Assembly (NCBI RefSeq): GCF_027925525.1
Contig: NZ_BSDJ01000014.1
Location: 1 to 64,000 of the forward strand
Source of the DNA: Paenibacillus tyrphae
GTDB lineage: Bacteria; Bacillota; Bacilli; Paenibacillales; NBRC-103111
Length of the DNA: 64,000 nucleotides
Direction: 5' to 3'
Under the pieces are notes generated by a model. The model saw nothing but the letters and a program-made list of their open reading frames with translations, had not been told where the DNA came from and ran no database searches. The position numbers were made by a program, and so were the translations under genes. This document shows positions 41,122 to 49,162 of this stretch, one piece after another; positions within the stretch are counted from its first letter, which is position 1; every line of letters begins with the position of its first letter.

Positions 41122-41205
41122 ATGGAAATAAAAGATACTTTAACATTGATGTTCATGTTCGGCATGTTCATCTTCGCTTTACTTAACTACTTAAAAAAGA
41201 AGTAG
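41122..41205 (+). CDS. Holin-like type I toxin peptide (27 aa)
   Basis: The ORF reads MEIKDTLTLMFMFGMFIFAL LNYLKKK across 27 codons: short polar start, one membrane span, basic tail, the form of Hol_Tox/Fst-type toxins that insert in the membrane. GAGAGGAGTGG precedes the ATG. A relative at 20257-20375 starts almost identically (VKDTLTLM). After the stop comes a hairpin region (GGCCCCC...GGGAGCC), where such loci carry a convergent antitoxin RNA. The gene diverges from the crRNA-like RNA near cas6. Too short for normal ORF calling. Confidence 0.8.
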   Translation: MEIKDTLTLMFMFGMFIFALLNYLKKK

Positions 41206-41290
41206 GCCCCCTTTGTTTTGACGGACCGGGAGCCTAGCTTCATTCCGATATTCAAGCCATACCGCCCTTGTAGCGGATATTGTTCTTGAG
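41206..41290 (-). ncRNA. Possible antisense antitoxin RNA
   Basis: Holin-like toxins are normally silenced by an RNA transcribed convergently over the toxin 3' end. The 3' flank here resembles the flank of the toxin relic at 20376-20460 (ATTCAAGCCA... against ATTGAAGCCA...), so a conserved RNA is plausible. I could not fix a promoter, so the limits are approximate. Confidence 0.3.
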
Positions 41291-41297
41291 ACCCATG

Positions 41298-41408
41298 TTA
41301 GCGCACGACTCTCCTAATTGAACATATCATGATTGGAATTATACTGGCAACTATAAATAGAAAAAACCCGATCAAAATTAAGTCGAAAAGCTGTTTATTA
41401 TGGCTCAC
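41298..41408 (-). CDS. Small membrane-peptide ORF, doubtful
   Basis: GTG 41408 starts SHNKQLFDLILIGFFLFIVA then SIIPIMICSIRRVVR: one membrane span with a basic tail (36 aa). The ribosome site is poor (GGAG abuts the start). It lies on the antisense side just beyond the toxin. No family recognised. Confidence 0.25.
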   Translation of the reverse strand: MSHNKQLFDLILIGFFLFIVASIIPIMICSIRRVVR

Positions 41409-41554
41409 TCCATTTATGCTAAAAACTCCATGTAGTTTGTTTCGCTTCTAATTTCAGACATGATTGAGGTTCACTCAACAAAGGATTGTGTTATTTATTT
41501 CCTTTAAAGTCTATTCAAGTTACAATATGCTATAGGTAAATAACTTTTAAAAGC

Positions 41555-41741
41555 TTGGAAAAAAGAGGGCACATCAATATAATTTAGCTATGTTCATTTT
41601 GTCGTCGACCCCCAATGCTGCAAAAAAGCCGGGGGATCGACGACAAGGATAGCCGCGTGGCGAAAAGGATTGTGACGCTAGCCGTTAGAAAAACGAAATT
41701 ATGGGATATGCAGGAATGGCGTAGTGGCAGGGTTTTTATGG
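41555..41741 (+). promoter_or_regulatory. Leader of array 5
   Basis: -35 TTGGAA (41555-41560), 17 bp, -10 TATAAT (41578-41583), leader hairpin 41599-41646 (GTCGTCGACCCCC pairing with GGGGGATCGACGAC, one bulged A), 95 bp to the first repeat. The promoter block resembles the cas2 3' end. Confidence 0.82.
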
Positions 41742-42505
41742 GTTTTGAACGTACCTATGAGGATTTGAAACAATTTGTTGACGTTTTCCTCCGTCAGCTT
41801 CACCGCGCCGGTTTTGAACGTACCTATGAGGATTTGAAACCCTCGACCCCGGTGTGCGAGGCTTGGGAGAAGGAAGTTTTGAACGTACCTATGAGGATTT
41901 GAAACTTGAACGATAAGTGAAACTGTAGCGTACTCACTACGTGTTTTGAACGTACCTATGAGGATTTGAAACCCGTATGCCTGTCTATATGACAAGCAAA
42001 TTTTTGTGGTTTTGAACGTACCTATGAGGATTTGAAACTTTCCTGAAAGTTCTCTGCATAAATTTTGGCGAACCTGGTTTTGAACGTACCTATGAGGATT
42101 TGAAACTGCGTAAAGTCTCAGACGCCGGATACCTACGAAGTAGTTTTGAACGTACCTATGAGGATTTGAAACTAGATCATGATTGTACTTGCAGCAGCTT
42201 CTAGAGCTTTGGTTTTGAACGTACCTATGAGGATTTGAAACCTTGAATTGGTCCCGGCGTCATAAGAAATGTCATCGTTTTGAACGTACCTATGAGGATT
42301 TGAAACCAATACGGGGGTTCTAGGCACTTTTGTGCCCGGGGTTTTGAACGTACCTATGAGGATTTGAAACTCCCCAATGACCGTAACGTTGCATGATTTC
42401 GATTATCTGTTTTGAACGTACCTATGAGGACTTGAAACTATCCTTCCATAGTCGTTCTCCTTTCTACAATTCCGCTTTTTTAACGTACCTATGAGGATTT
42501 GAAAC
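41742..42505 (+). CRISPR. CRISPR array 5, 12 repeats, plus strand
   Basis: Repeats start at 41742, 41811, 41876, 41943, 42009, 42077, 42143, 42212, 42277, 42341, 42409 and 42476. The unit ends GAGGATTTGAAAC, one base different from arrays 1 and 4 in the handle region (ATTTGAAAC for AATTGAAAC). The leader is on the left. The last two repeats are altered (GAGGACTTGAAAC at 42409; lost 5' bases at 42476), as expected at the old end. Spacers are 34-39 nt. Confidence 0.97.
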
Positions 42506-42560
42506 TCATCATCCATGCCTCATCGAGATGACTATTTTTAATATTAATACTGCAACTTGT

Positions 42561-42596
42561 AAAGAAAAGAGACCCAAAGCTAGTCGCTTATGGGTC
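42561..42596 (-). terminator. Terminator of the 58-aa gene
   Basis: GACCCA-AAGC pairs with GCTT-TGGGTC (42571-42596), followed on the minus strand by TCTTTTCTTT. Confidence 0.8.
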
Positions 42597-42606
42597 AATA
42601 TCAAAA

Positions 42607-42783
42607 TCATGTCGAGTATTTTCGAATTATTGACTCTAGAGCTACTGCTGCGTGCTTAAAGCCATCACTTACCCCGGTAGCATACATTCTTTCAGTTTCA
42701 TTATGCCTCGTTTTAGCCTCGGTATCCCAAATAACTTGAATGCTACTTAAATCTACGATTAGTTTTTTCAGATCTTGAAACAT
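42607..42783 (-). CDS. 58-residue helical protein, unknown
   Basis: The minus-strand ORF encodes MFQDLKKLIVDLSSIQVIWD, TEAKTRHNETERMYATGVSD and GFKHAAVALESIIRKYST. It is amphipathic and helical throughout, with no membrane span. GGGGGAG lies just before the ATG and a terminator follows 11 bp after the stop. It is divergent from an Xre-type regulator (43115-43342) across a region with repeated operators, and both sit between two CRISPR arrays. I recognise no family. It could be a small effector or antitoxin-like partner, but that is speculation. Confidence 0.6.
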   Translation of the reverse strand: MFQDLKKLIVDLSSIQVIWDTEAKTRHNETERMYATGVSDGFKHAAVALESIIRKYST

Positions 42784-42980
42784 ATCTCCCCCATGTTTAA
42801 GGTCGCAAATCTGCCGACCATTTGATACTTCAATACCATCTTATTGAACCTCAAGGTATGCCAACAGCATTTCGTATAAATACAAGGTAGAGCGGGAGTG
42901 AAATTAACAATAAGTAAAATTGCCAGCTTATTTTTACTCAGCATAGTCACGGTGAATTACTAAGCTTATCACCTCCAATA
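42784..42980 (-). other. Probable decayed coding sequence
   Basis: A strong GGAGGTGAT site at about 42970-42979 is followed by short frames only: one codes VIHRDYAE before a stop, another LSKNKLAILLIVNFTPALPC then a mixed tail. They may be remains of a gene that once led into the 58-aa ORF. Confidence 0.3.
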
Positions 42981-42985
42981 TTTTT

Positions 42986-43040
42986 TGACACTCTTAACGT
43001 GTCATTGGTTACATTATATCCCGACCCGCTTAGCGTGTCA
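42986..43040. promoter_or_regulatory. Repeated Xre-type operators
   Basis: TGACAC-N7-GTGTCA (42986-43004) and a related site around GACCCGCTTAGCGTGTC (43022-43038) share the half-site CGTGTCA; a weaker TTGACATGC follows at about 43068. They lie between the divergent 58-aa and Xre genes and probably bind the Xre protein. Confidence 0.6.
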
Positions 43041-43114
43041 ATAATAATTTATCCTTTATTAGATTGACATGCTTATTAGGTAAGTCCTACAATTTGAACA
43101 GAGGTGAGAAGCAT

Positions 43115-43342
43115 TTGATTCGCTCAAAATTAAAGCCAATTCTTGACCAGAGAGGAATCTCCATTCGTCAGTTAGCAAAAGATATTGACTATCGTTTCGA
43201 TAGCGTGCGGGCTTTTTACAATGACCAAACAGAACGTTATCCGCGAGAGCTTTTGGACAAGCTCTGTACATATTTAGGGGTTAATATAGGAGATTTGTTA
43301 GAGTACCAAGATGATGGAGTTCAGGACCCGCCAGTTGATTGA
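43115..43342 (+). CDS. Small Xre/Cro-type HTH regulator
   Basis: This ~75-residue protein is little more than an HTH: LKPILDQRGISIRQLAKDID, YRFDSVRAFYNDQTERYPRE, LLDKLCTYLGVNIGDLLEYQ, the layout of YozG/Cro-type regulators. The start is TTG 43115, 6 nt after GAGGTGAG; an upstream frame to 43064 has no site. Operators with GTGTCA half-sites precede it, so it is probably autoregulated and controls the divergent 58-aa gene. It lies between arrays 5 and 6. Confidence 0.8.
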   Translation: MIRSKLKPILDQRGISIRQLAKDIDYRFDSVRAFYNDQTERYPRELLDKLCTYLGVNIGDLLEYQDDGVQDPPVD

Positions 43343-43402
43343 TTGTTTACGAAAAGGGTTAGAGATAAATATCTTCGAAATTGTAATGATTGGTCGAGCA
43401 TA

Positions 43403-43545
43403 TTGTCGTCGACCCCCAATCCCGCAAAAAAGCCGGGGGATCGACGACAACATAAACCGTGTAAAATAAGGAATCCTCTCGTTCCCAACGTTCACTTATG
43501 ACTTTGGCGTTTATGAAAAACACCGGTTTAACGGCATTTTTGCGG
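43403..43545 (+). promoter_or_regulatory. Leader of array 6
   Basis: The conserved hairpin is at 43403-43450, 95 bp before the first repeat. The promoter is weaker than in the other arrays: TTAGAG, 17 bp, TGTAAT (ending near 43388). No cas2-like sequence is obvious upstream. Confidence 0.7.
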
Positions 43546-44039
43546 GTTTTGAACCTACCTATGAGGATTTGAAACGCGCGAGGCCGGCCGCCATTTTTCG
43601 CGTACACTTGGTTTTGAACCTACCTATGAGGATTTGAAACTGCTTTCAGCGCTTCAAGTTCTTGGCGTTCTGCTGCTGGTTTTGAACCTACCTATGAGGA
43701 TTTCAAACCCTGTCGCGCCGCACGTATTCCCATAAATAAAGATCTTCAAGTTTTGAACCTACCTATGAGGATTTGAAACTGCTAAATGGTTTCTGGATGA
43801 GTATCAGGCTTTTGGTTTTGAACCTACCTATGAGGATTTGAAACTCTGCCTTCTGGCCGATTCTTGCTTTTGCAATTGCGTTTTGAACCTACCTATGAGG
43901 AATTGAAACTTGGAGGAACTCTCCGAGATCGTCCAACAGCAGGCTGGTTTTGAACCTACCTACGAGGAATTGAAACGTTCATGGCTGTTCACTTTCCCCT
44001 TCTTCTTGTCGTTTTGAACCTACCTATGAGGATAGAAAC
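43546..44039 (+). CRISPR. CRISPR array 6 (variant repeat), 8 repeats
   Basis: Repeats start at 43546, 43611, 43679, 43750, 43815, 43880, 43947 and 44011. All carry GAACCTACC instead of GAACGTACC. Individual copies differ further: 43679 has TTTCAAAC; 43880 and 43947 end GAATTGAAAC; 43947 has TACGAGG; the last copy is one base short. The leader is to the left. The many differences suggest an old or rarely used array. Confidence 0.96.
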
Positions 44040-44085
44040 TGATTTCCATCAAACTCCTTTTCTAACCCTCCCCCTCCCCCTAAAC

Positions 44086-44131
44086 AACAAAAAACACCGC
44101 GGCTCAGGGCAAACCTGACTACCGCGGCGTT
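44086..44131 (-). terminator. Terminator of amidohydrolase gene
   Basis: On the minus strand AACGCCGCGG pairs with CCGCGGTGTT, with an inner GTCAGGTTTGCCCTGA arm, then TTTTTGTTG. Confidence 0.85.
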
Positions 44132-44135
44132 TCCG

Positions 44136-45479
44136 CTACACTCCCGCTTTTTCCGCGGTCGATTTCATTCGCTGCGCGCTTTCATAAAGGATGCGCTCCT
44201 CGTCGAGCGTCAACACTTCCCGCTGCTTCATCACCAGTTTCCCGTCGATGATGACGTCCTCGACATCCCTGCTCGTCACCGATTCGACAATCATGTTGAT
44301 CAAGCTGTGGGACGGCGAGATATGCGGCTGATCGATATCAATAAGAATAAGGTCTGCTTTCTTGCCGATCTCGACCGTCCCGATCTCGTTTCCTAGCAGC
44401 ATGGCTTTCGCGCTGCCGATCGTGGCCATCTTGATCAATTCCTTGGCCGGGAGCACGACCGGATCGAACACCGGAAGACCCCAGGACATGTGGATGCCTG
44501 AGCGGAACACCCGCATTTCGTCGAAAAGACTCAGATTCGAAGAGGACGACCCGTCGCTTCCCATGCCGATGTTCATGCCCATTTGCATCATTCTCGGCGT
44601 CTTCGGAATGCCGTGACTGCTGAAATTAACCCGCGGGCAGTGCACGATGTTGACGTTCCGCTCTTTGAGCAAGTCGATCTCGCCTTCGGAATAAACCACA
44701 TTGTGCGCCGTCAGCAGGTTCGGGCCCAGCGCACCGAGGGAATCCAGATATTCCGCCGGTCTTTTCTTGTACTTCTCCAGACAATACCTCACCTCATCGC
44801 GGTGCTCCGCCAAGTGGGCGTGTAGGCCCGTATTGTATTGTCTGGCCTTCTCAGCCGCGGCTTGGATCAGCTCCGGCGAGCAGGACATCACCTGCCGGAT
44901 GCCGAACCAAATCTGGATTCTCCCGTCGCCTGCGCCGTGATACGTCTTGTACAACCATTCGTTGCTGTCGATAATGTCTTGCATCGGCTGCTTCATCGAG
45001 TCCGGGAGAAAGTCCCCGATATCGATGGCGGAACGCGTGATCGCGGCCCGCATGCCGGATTGGACGGCAGCCTCCGCCGCTTGATGCATATGCACACCAC
45101 CGGCGTCCGCAAAGGCCGTCGTCCCCGACTTGATCATTTCGAGACAGCTCAGCTCCGCACTGACCCGGACGTCCTGCTCGTCCAGATTTCCTTCGAACGG
45201 AACGAGGATGCGCGACCAGATCATCGGCAGCTCGTCCATCGTTCGCCCCTTCAAAAGCTGCTGGCACGTATGCGTGTGCGCGTCGACCAAGCCGGGCATG
45301 CACAGCTTTCCTTTTCCATCCAGAAGGTGCTCCGGCTCGTATTTCACTTTCAGTTCGTCATAGGCTCCGATCTCGACGATCCGCGAGTCGTGAATCGCAA
45401 TGGACTGCCCTTCTATAATCTCGAAGTCGGGAGTCATCAAGGCAGTATGTTTGATCAAAATATCGCATTTCATAAGCAT
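44136..45479 (-). CDS. Amidohydrolase-family deaminase/chlorohydrolase-like enzyme
   Basis: The 447-residue protein has the metal-site motif MPGLVDAHTHTCQ (about residue 65), the later His in LHAHLAEHRDEV, and the HCPRVN and MGSDGSSSSNLSLFDEMR segments of the SsnA/TrzN/MtaD group of amidohydrolases. These bind Zn or Fe and deaminate or hydrolyse N-heterocycles; cytosine, guanine or S-adenosylhomocysteine-like substrates are possible. It is transcribed separately from the nucleoside hydrolase upstream but carries the same IclR-type operator (45523-45533). GAGGGGAG precedes ATG 45479. Confidence 0.88.
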   Translation of the reverse strand: MLMKCDILIKHTALMTPDFEIIEGQSIAIHDSRIVEIGAYDELKVKYEPEHLLDGKGKLCMPGLVDAHTHTCQQLLKGRTMDELPMIWSRILVPFEGNLDEQDVRVSAELSCLEMIKSGTTAFADAGGVHMHQAAEAAVQSGMRAAITRSAIDIGDFLPDSMKQPMQDIIDSNEWLYKTYHGAGDGRIQIWFGIRQVMSCSPELIQAAAEKARQYNTGLHAHLAEHRDEVRYCLEKYKKRPAEYLDSLGALGPNLLTAHNVVYSEGEIDLLKERNVNIVHCPRVNFSSHGIPKTPRMMQMGMNIGMGSDGSSSSNLSLFDEMRVFRSGIHMSWGLPVFDPVVLPAKELIKMATIGSAKAMLLGNEIGTVEIGKKADLILIDIDQPHISPSHSLINMIVESVTSRDVEDVIIDGKLVMKQREVLTLDEERILYESAQRMKSTAEKAGV

Positions 45480-45522
45480 TTAAGCAGGCTCCCCTCACAC
45501 TCTCTATTTGTCCTCCATATAA

Positions 45523-45533
45523 GAACATCGTTC
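45523..45533. promoter_or_regulatory. IclR-type operator, amidohydrolase promoter
   Basis: GAAC-ATC-GTTC palindrome between a -35-like TTGCAT and a -10-like TTATAT on the minus strand. The same GAAC-N3-GTTC site occurs at 48243-48253 and 49074-49084. The other bases of 45480-45705 show no gene. Confidence 0.65.
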
Positions 45534-45705
45534 TCCTACCCATGCAAAAAAATTTTTGCCGTTCCCACGTTCCCACGCCGTTAACCTGCCGAACGTACGT
45601 ACACGTACCATACCGGCGGCACGCCCGATTCCCCCCGCAGCGGCGCTTTCACCCATGTCGCATCATCGAACCCTGCCCTCGGCGAAGCCCTTTTCTCGCC
45701 GCGCC

Positions 45706-46623
45706 TCAGATGACATGCGCAAAGAAATCCTTCATGAACCGTTCCGCGTCGACTTGCACGCATACGAGTGTCGTCGGCTCCGTTGTCCGGTACAAATCCT
45801 CCGTCGTCCGGCCGAGCGCGTTGTCTTCCAGATCCACCTTAATATTCATCGGCACGGTGCGGACCAGATCGGGATAGACCGCAACGCCGACGGCGAGAGG
45901 ATCATGGAGCGCGCAACCTTTCAGATAAGGATGGAGCTTGCTGTAAGCATCCAGATAAAACTCGGTAAATTGGGCGAAAGAGGTGCTTGCCGGCGTCCCT
46001 TTTTCCCTCCATTGCTGTGCATCCGCTCTCGTGAGCAGCGTTTTTCTCGTCACATCCAGCCCCACCAACGTGATCGGCATTCCCGACTCCAGTACGATAC
46101 TAGCCGCCTCCGGGTCGATGATAATGTTGGCTTCGGCGAATTTGGTTACGTTGCCCGGGGTCGTGACGGCTCCGCCCATAATGACGACTTTGCCGACCAT
46201 CCCGGCAATTTCGGGCGCTTTGAAGAGCGCAGCGGCCAGATTCGTCAGCGGCGCGGTGGCAACGATCGTCAAATCCTTCTTGTGCTCATAAATTTGCTCG
46301 ATAAGGAAATCTACCGCATGCTGCGAGGACGGAACCGGACCTTCGACTGGACCTAACGTCTCGCCGAGCCCGTCGGTACCGTGAATTTTGCCGTTATATT
46401 CCCGGATGCGCTGCAGCGGTTTTTCCGAGCCTCGGAACACAGGAATGTCGGTGGCGCCCAGCACTTCGAGAATTTTGCGCGAATTCCGGCACGAATAATC
46501 CACCGGGGCCATCCCGTAAGTCGTCGTGACGCCCAGCAGTTCGACCGTCGGCAGCGAGACGGCATAAGCAATCGCCAACGCGTCGTCAATCCCCGTATCC
46601 ACATCCAGAATCATTTTTTGCAT
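45706..46623 (-). CDS. Inosine/uridine-preferring nucleoside hydrolase
   Basis: The start KMILDVDTGIDDALAIAYAV carries the DxDxxxDD calcium site of nucleoside hydrolases; other marks are VTTTYGMAPVDYSCRNS, GGAVTTPGNVTKFAEANI and HDPLAVGVAV with the active-site His. It splits N-ribosides into base and ribose. ATG 46623 follows AAGGGAGAG; the gene is 28 bp after the MFS gene stop, so both are one transcript. The base released may feed the amidohydrolase encoded next. Confidence 0.92.
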   Translation of the reverse strand: MQKMILDVDTGIDDALAIAYAVSLPTVELLGVTTTYGMAPVDYSCRNSRKILEVLGATDIPVFRGSEKPLQRIREYNGKIHGTDGLGETLGPVEGPVPSSQHAVDFLIEQIYEHKKDLTIVATAPLTNLAAALFKAPEIAGMVGKVVIMGGAVTTPGNVTKFAEANIIIDPEAASIVLESGMPITLVGLDVTRKTLLTRADAQQWREKGTPASTSFAQFTEFYLDAYSKLHPYLKGCALHDPLAVGVAVYPDLVRTVPMNIKVDLEDNALGRTTEDLYRTTEPTTLVCVQVDAERFMKDFFAHVI

Positions 46624-46651
46624 GGTACTCTCTCCCTTCTATTCTTCCATC

Positions 46652-48079
46652 CTATACTGCTTCTTTCTCCACGATCATTTCACTCGCCAGCCTTTGCCGC
46701 TCCTTCCGCCCGTAGAACACCTCGAACAGCACCATGCCCACCACCAGCATCAGCGAGAACAGCAAGCATACGTTGCTGTACAGATGCACATGCTTCAAGC
46801 CTTCGGGTACGGGCAGCAGTTTGAAGTCCAGCGTGTCCTGGGAAATGAGAATACCGACCAGCGCGACGAACAGGGACAAAATAATTTTGGTGATCAGATT
46901 GTAGACGCTCATACTGATTCCTACCCGATCGTCGGGCAGCAGACCTGTAAACGAAGTGTAAAACCCGGAATAAATGATCGTGTAACCGATCCCAAACAAG
47001 GCCAGCGCGATCCACATATAAATGATATTCATCCCAAGGAAAATGCCGAACATTAACATCCCGGCCAAGACGATGCTCGTTCCCACATAAAATGCTTTTA
47101 GTTTGCCGATTTTATTCGTGATTTTTCCGGCAAGCATCCCCGAAATGAAGGCCCCGAAGTTCGCAGGAACGAACATAAGCCCGATCACTTCGATCCCCGC
47201 GCTGTACACGTCGCGAATGAAGAACGGGAAAATAAAGAAAAAGGCGGACTGCACGCAATAGATCAGAATCGACACCAGCAGCAGAGGGGTGTACGTTTTA
47301 ATGCGGAACACCGACAAATCCAGGATCGGGTCCGTACGTTTCTTGGAATATAGAACAAAGAAAACAAGAATCACGAGTCCGACCAGGCCGATGAGCATAT
47401 CCTTTCTCGTCACCGCCAGAATGAGAACGGTGGAAAGCACGGTCAAAATGATCGCGCCGATGATATCGAGCTTGCCTTTTTTTCCGGTTTCGTCCGGAAG
47501 ATACTTCAAGAAGACGGGAAGCGTTATCAGAACGACGAGCGGAAGCAGGAACGAGAACGTCCACGAGAAATATTTGGCGACGTAGCCGCCGATAATATGG
47601 CCGATGCCGGCCGATAACTGGTACATGGCAGTACCGTAGCCGAGGTAGAGAGGCTGTTGTTCTTTCGGAGCGTATCTCCGCACGAGTACGATGAAGCAGC
47701 CGGGAATGACCGCTGCCCCCATGCATTGAATGGCTCTGGCCAGGACAACCAGCACAAACGAGGACTGAACGATAAAGCCCAGAAGCGAACCCGCCACAAA
47801 GGTAACGACGCCAAAGACGAACAGTTTGCGGAACGAGATGCTGTCGGAGAGCGCCGCATAGATGGCTCCGCCGACGCCCAGAATGAGCCCGCCGATCGTG
47901 ACGACCCAACTGACGGTCCCCGGGGTGATCGCGAAATCTTCCGCGATTTTCGGCGTGACCAGCGAAAAAACGTTTTCATTAAACACCTGCATGAAGAGTA
48001 AAAAGATGACCCAAGGCATCGCGATTAAGATGACCTTGGAATTCACGCTGCTGTTATCCGTATGTCTGTCTTGACCCAT
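46652..48079 (-). CDS. MFS transporter, DHA2/TetA(L)-like, 14 TM
   Basis: The 475-residue protein has about 14 membrane segments and the MFS DHA2 features: GGLILGVGGAIYAALSDSIS with loop 2-3, RAIQCMGAAVIPGCFIVLVR, and GIGHIIGGYVAKYFSWTFSF (motif C region). The closest look is to TetA(L)/TetB-like exporters, but the operon partner (nucleoside hydrolase) suggests a nucleoside- or base-related substrate. GGGGGAGTG precedes ATG 48079. An IclR-type operator lies 164 bp upstream. Confidence 0.88.
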   Translation of the reverse strand: MGQDRHTDNSSVNSKVILIAMPWVIFLLFMQVFNENVFSLVTPKIAEDFAITPGTVSWVVTIGGLILGVGGAIYAALSDSISFRKLFVFGVVTFVAGSLLGFIVQSSFVLVVLARAIQCMGAAVIPGCFIVLVRRYAPKEQQPLYLGYGTAMYQLSAGIGHIIGGYVAKYFSWTFSFLLPLVVLITLPVFLKYLPDETGKKGKLDIIGAIILTVLSTVLILAVTRKDMLIGLVGLVILVFFVLYSKKRTDPILDLSVFRIKTYTPLLLVSILIYCVQSAFFFIFPFFIRDVYSAGIEVIGLMFVPANFGAFISGMLAGKITNKIGKLKAFYVGTSIVLAGMLMFGIFLGMNIIYMWIALALFGIGYTIIYSGFYTSFTGLLPDDRVGISMSVYNLITKIILSLFVALVGILISQDTLDFKLLPVPEGLKHVHLYSNVCLLFSLMLVVGMVLFEVFYGRKERQRLASEMIVEKEAV

Positions 48080-48242
48080 GTTCTTTCACTCCCCCATAAA
48101 GTTTAAAAAACGTCAATCCGTGCCGCCGCGCCATCGTTATACCGGGCATATGACATAGGATCACCTCCTTGTCTTAGTTTCAATCAAGAAAACGCTATCA
48201 TATTTCGTTGTCAAACGGGCAGCCTCATCGTTCTTATATGCG

Positions 48243-48253
48243 GAACAACGTTC
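48243..48253. promoter_or_regulatory. IclR-type operator, MFS/nucleoside hydrolase promoter
   Basis: GAAC-AAC-GTTC palindrome, upstream of the MFS gene and between a TTTGAA -35-like and a TATAAG -10-like element on the minus strand. Confidence 0.65.
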
Positions 48254-48273
48254 TTTCAAATGTCTAAAAAAAA

Positions 48274-49044
48274 TTAACGCGCGCCAAGTCTCTTGGATAT
48301 CAAGTCCGCTGCAGCCTGGCACTGCCGGAGTAAGCTGTCTGTAATATCGTTCATCCGGAACTCCAATCCGGAGATGGACAACCCGGCTACAACTTCCCCT
48401 GAATGGTCCATGATCGGAACGGCAATCCCCATGCCTCCCAGCGAGAAGTCGTTGGACGAGATGCAATAGCCTTGTTTTCGGATCGTCTGCAGTTGCTGCC
48501 GAAGCTCGTCCGGGTCACTGACCGTATAGTCCGTAAATTTCGGCAAGCCTTTCGATATGATTTTGTCAATCTTGTCCTCGGGGAGATAAGCTAGTAATAT
48601 TTTGGTGGTGGCTCCTGCATGCAGCGGAACCCTCTTGCCTAAGGGAGACGTGTACCGTACGCTTTGCGTGCTTTCGACCTTCTCGACGCAAATGCCCTCC
48701 AGACCGTCAACGATCATGAGCATAACCGTCTCTTTGGTGTTCTCGCACAACTCTTCCATGACCGGCTTTGCAACCGTTCGCAAATTCATTTGATTGCCGA
48801 CGACGACACCTAATTCGAACAGCTTGATCCCGAGCATATATTTCTGGCTCTGCGGATTTTGGGTGACGAAGCCGCGGTGCTCCAACGTGACCAGCATGCG
48901 ATGAACGACGCTTTTGTACAGACCCAGATGTTCGCTAAGCTCGGTCACTCCCCATTCGGGCTTCTCGATCGTGAAGCATTCCAGCATTCTCAGAATCCGG
49001 TCCCCGGTCTCCAGAATCGCCGTTTTCTTCGTATTGTTTTTCAT
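48274..49044 (-). CDS. IclR-family transcriptional regulator
   Basis: An N-terminal winged helix (GDRILRMLECFTIEKPEWGV, TELSEHLGLYKSVVHRMLVT, LEHRGFVTQNPQSQKYMLGI) is followed by the IclR effector domain (YTSPLGKRVPLHAGATTKIL, GYCISSNDFSLGGMGIAVPI). The protein (256 aa) has full family length. Three copies of GAAC-N3-GTTC lie before this gene, the MFS-nucleoside hydrolase unit and the amidohydrolase gene, defining a likely local regulon including itself. The inducer is probably a purine or pyrimidine breakdown product (inference). Confidence 0.92.
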   Translation of the reverse strand: MKNNTKKTAILETGDRILRMLECFTIEKPEWGVTELSEHLGLYKSVVHRMLVTLEHRGFVTQNPQSQKYMLGIKLFELGVVVGNQMNLRTVAKPVMEELCENTKETVMLMIVDGLEGICVEKVESTQSVRYTSPLGKRVPLHAGATTKILLAYLPEDKIDKIISKGLPKFTDYTVSDPDELRQQLQTIRKQGYCISSNDFSLGGMGIAVPIMDHSGEVVAGLSISGLEFRMNDITDSLLRQCQAAADLISKRLGAR

Positions 49045-49073
49045 GGGCAGCTAACCTTTCGTTCCGCAAATAA

Positions 49074-49134
49074 GAACAATGTTCTTTTTTGTTGATTTTT
49101 CTTTCATTATAGATTTTTTAACCGGGGAAAGCAA
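49074..49134 (-). promoter_or_regulatory. iclR promoter with downstream operator
   Basis: Minus strand: -35 TTGCTT (49129-49134), 17 bp, -10 TATAAT (49106-49111). The operator GAAC-AAT-GTTC (49074-49084) lies just after the start point, suiting autorepression. Confidence 0.7.
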
Positions 49135-49162
49135 TAAGGTTGATTGAAAGATGGCGTCTGGA

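Noticed and set aside
42607-43342. Anti-CRISPR/Aca operon
   Set aside because: acr and aca genes normally share one transcript; here the small gene and the Xre gene are divergent. Kept only as an open question.
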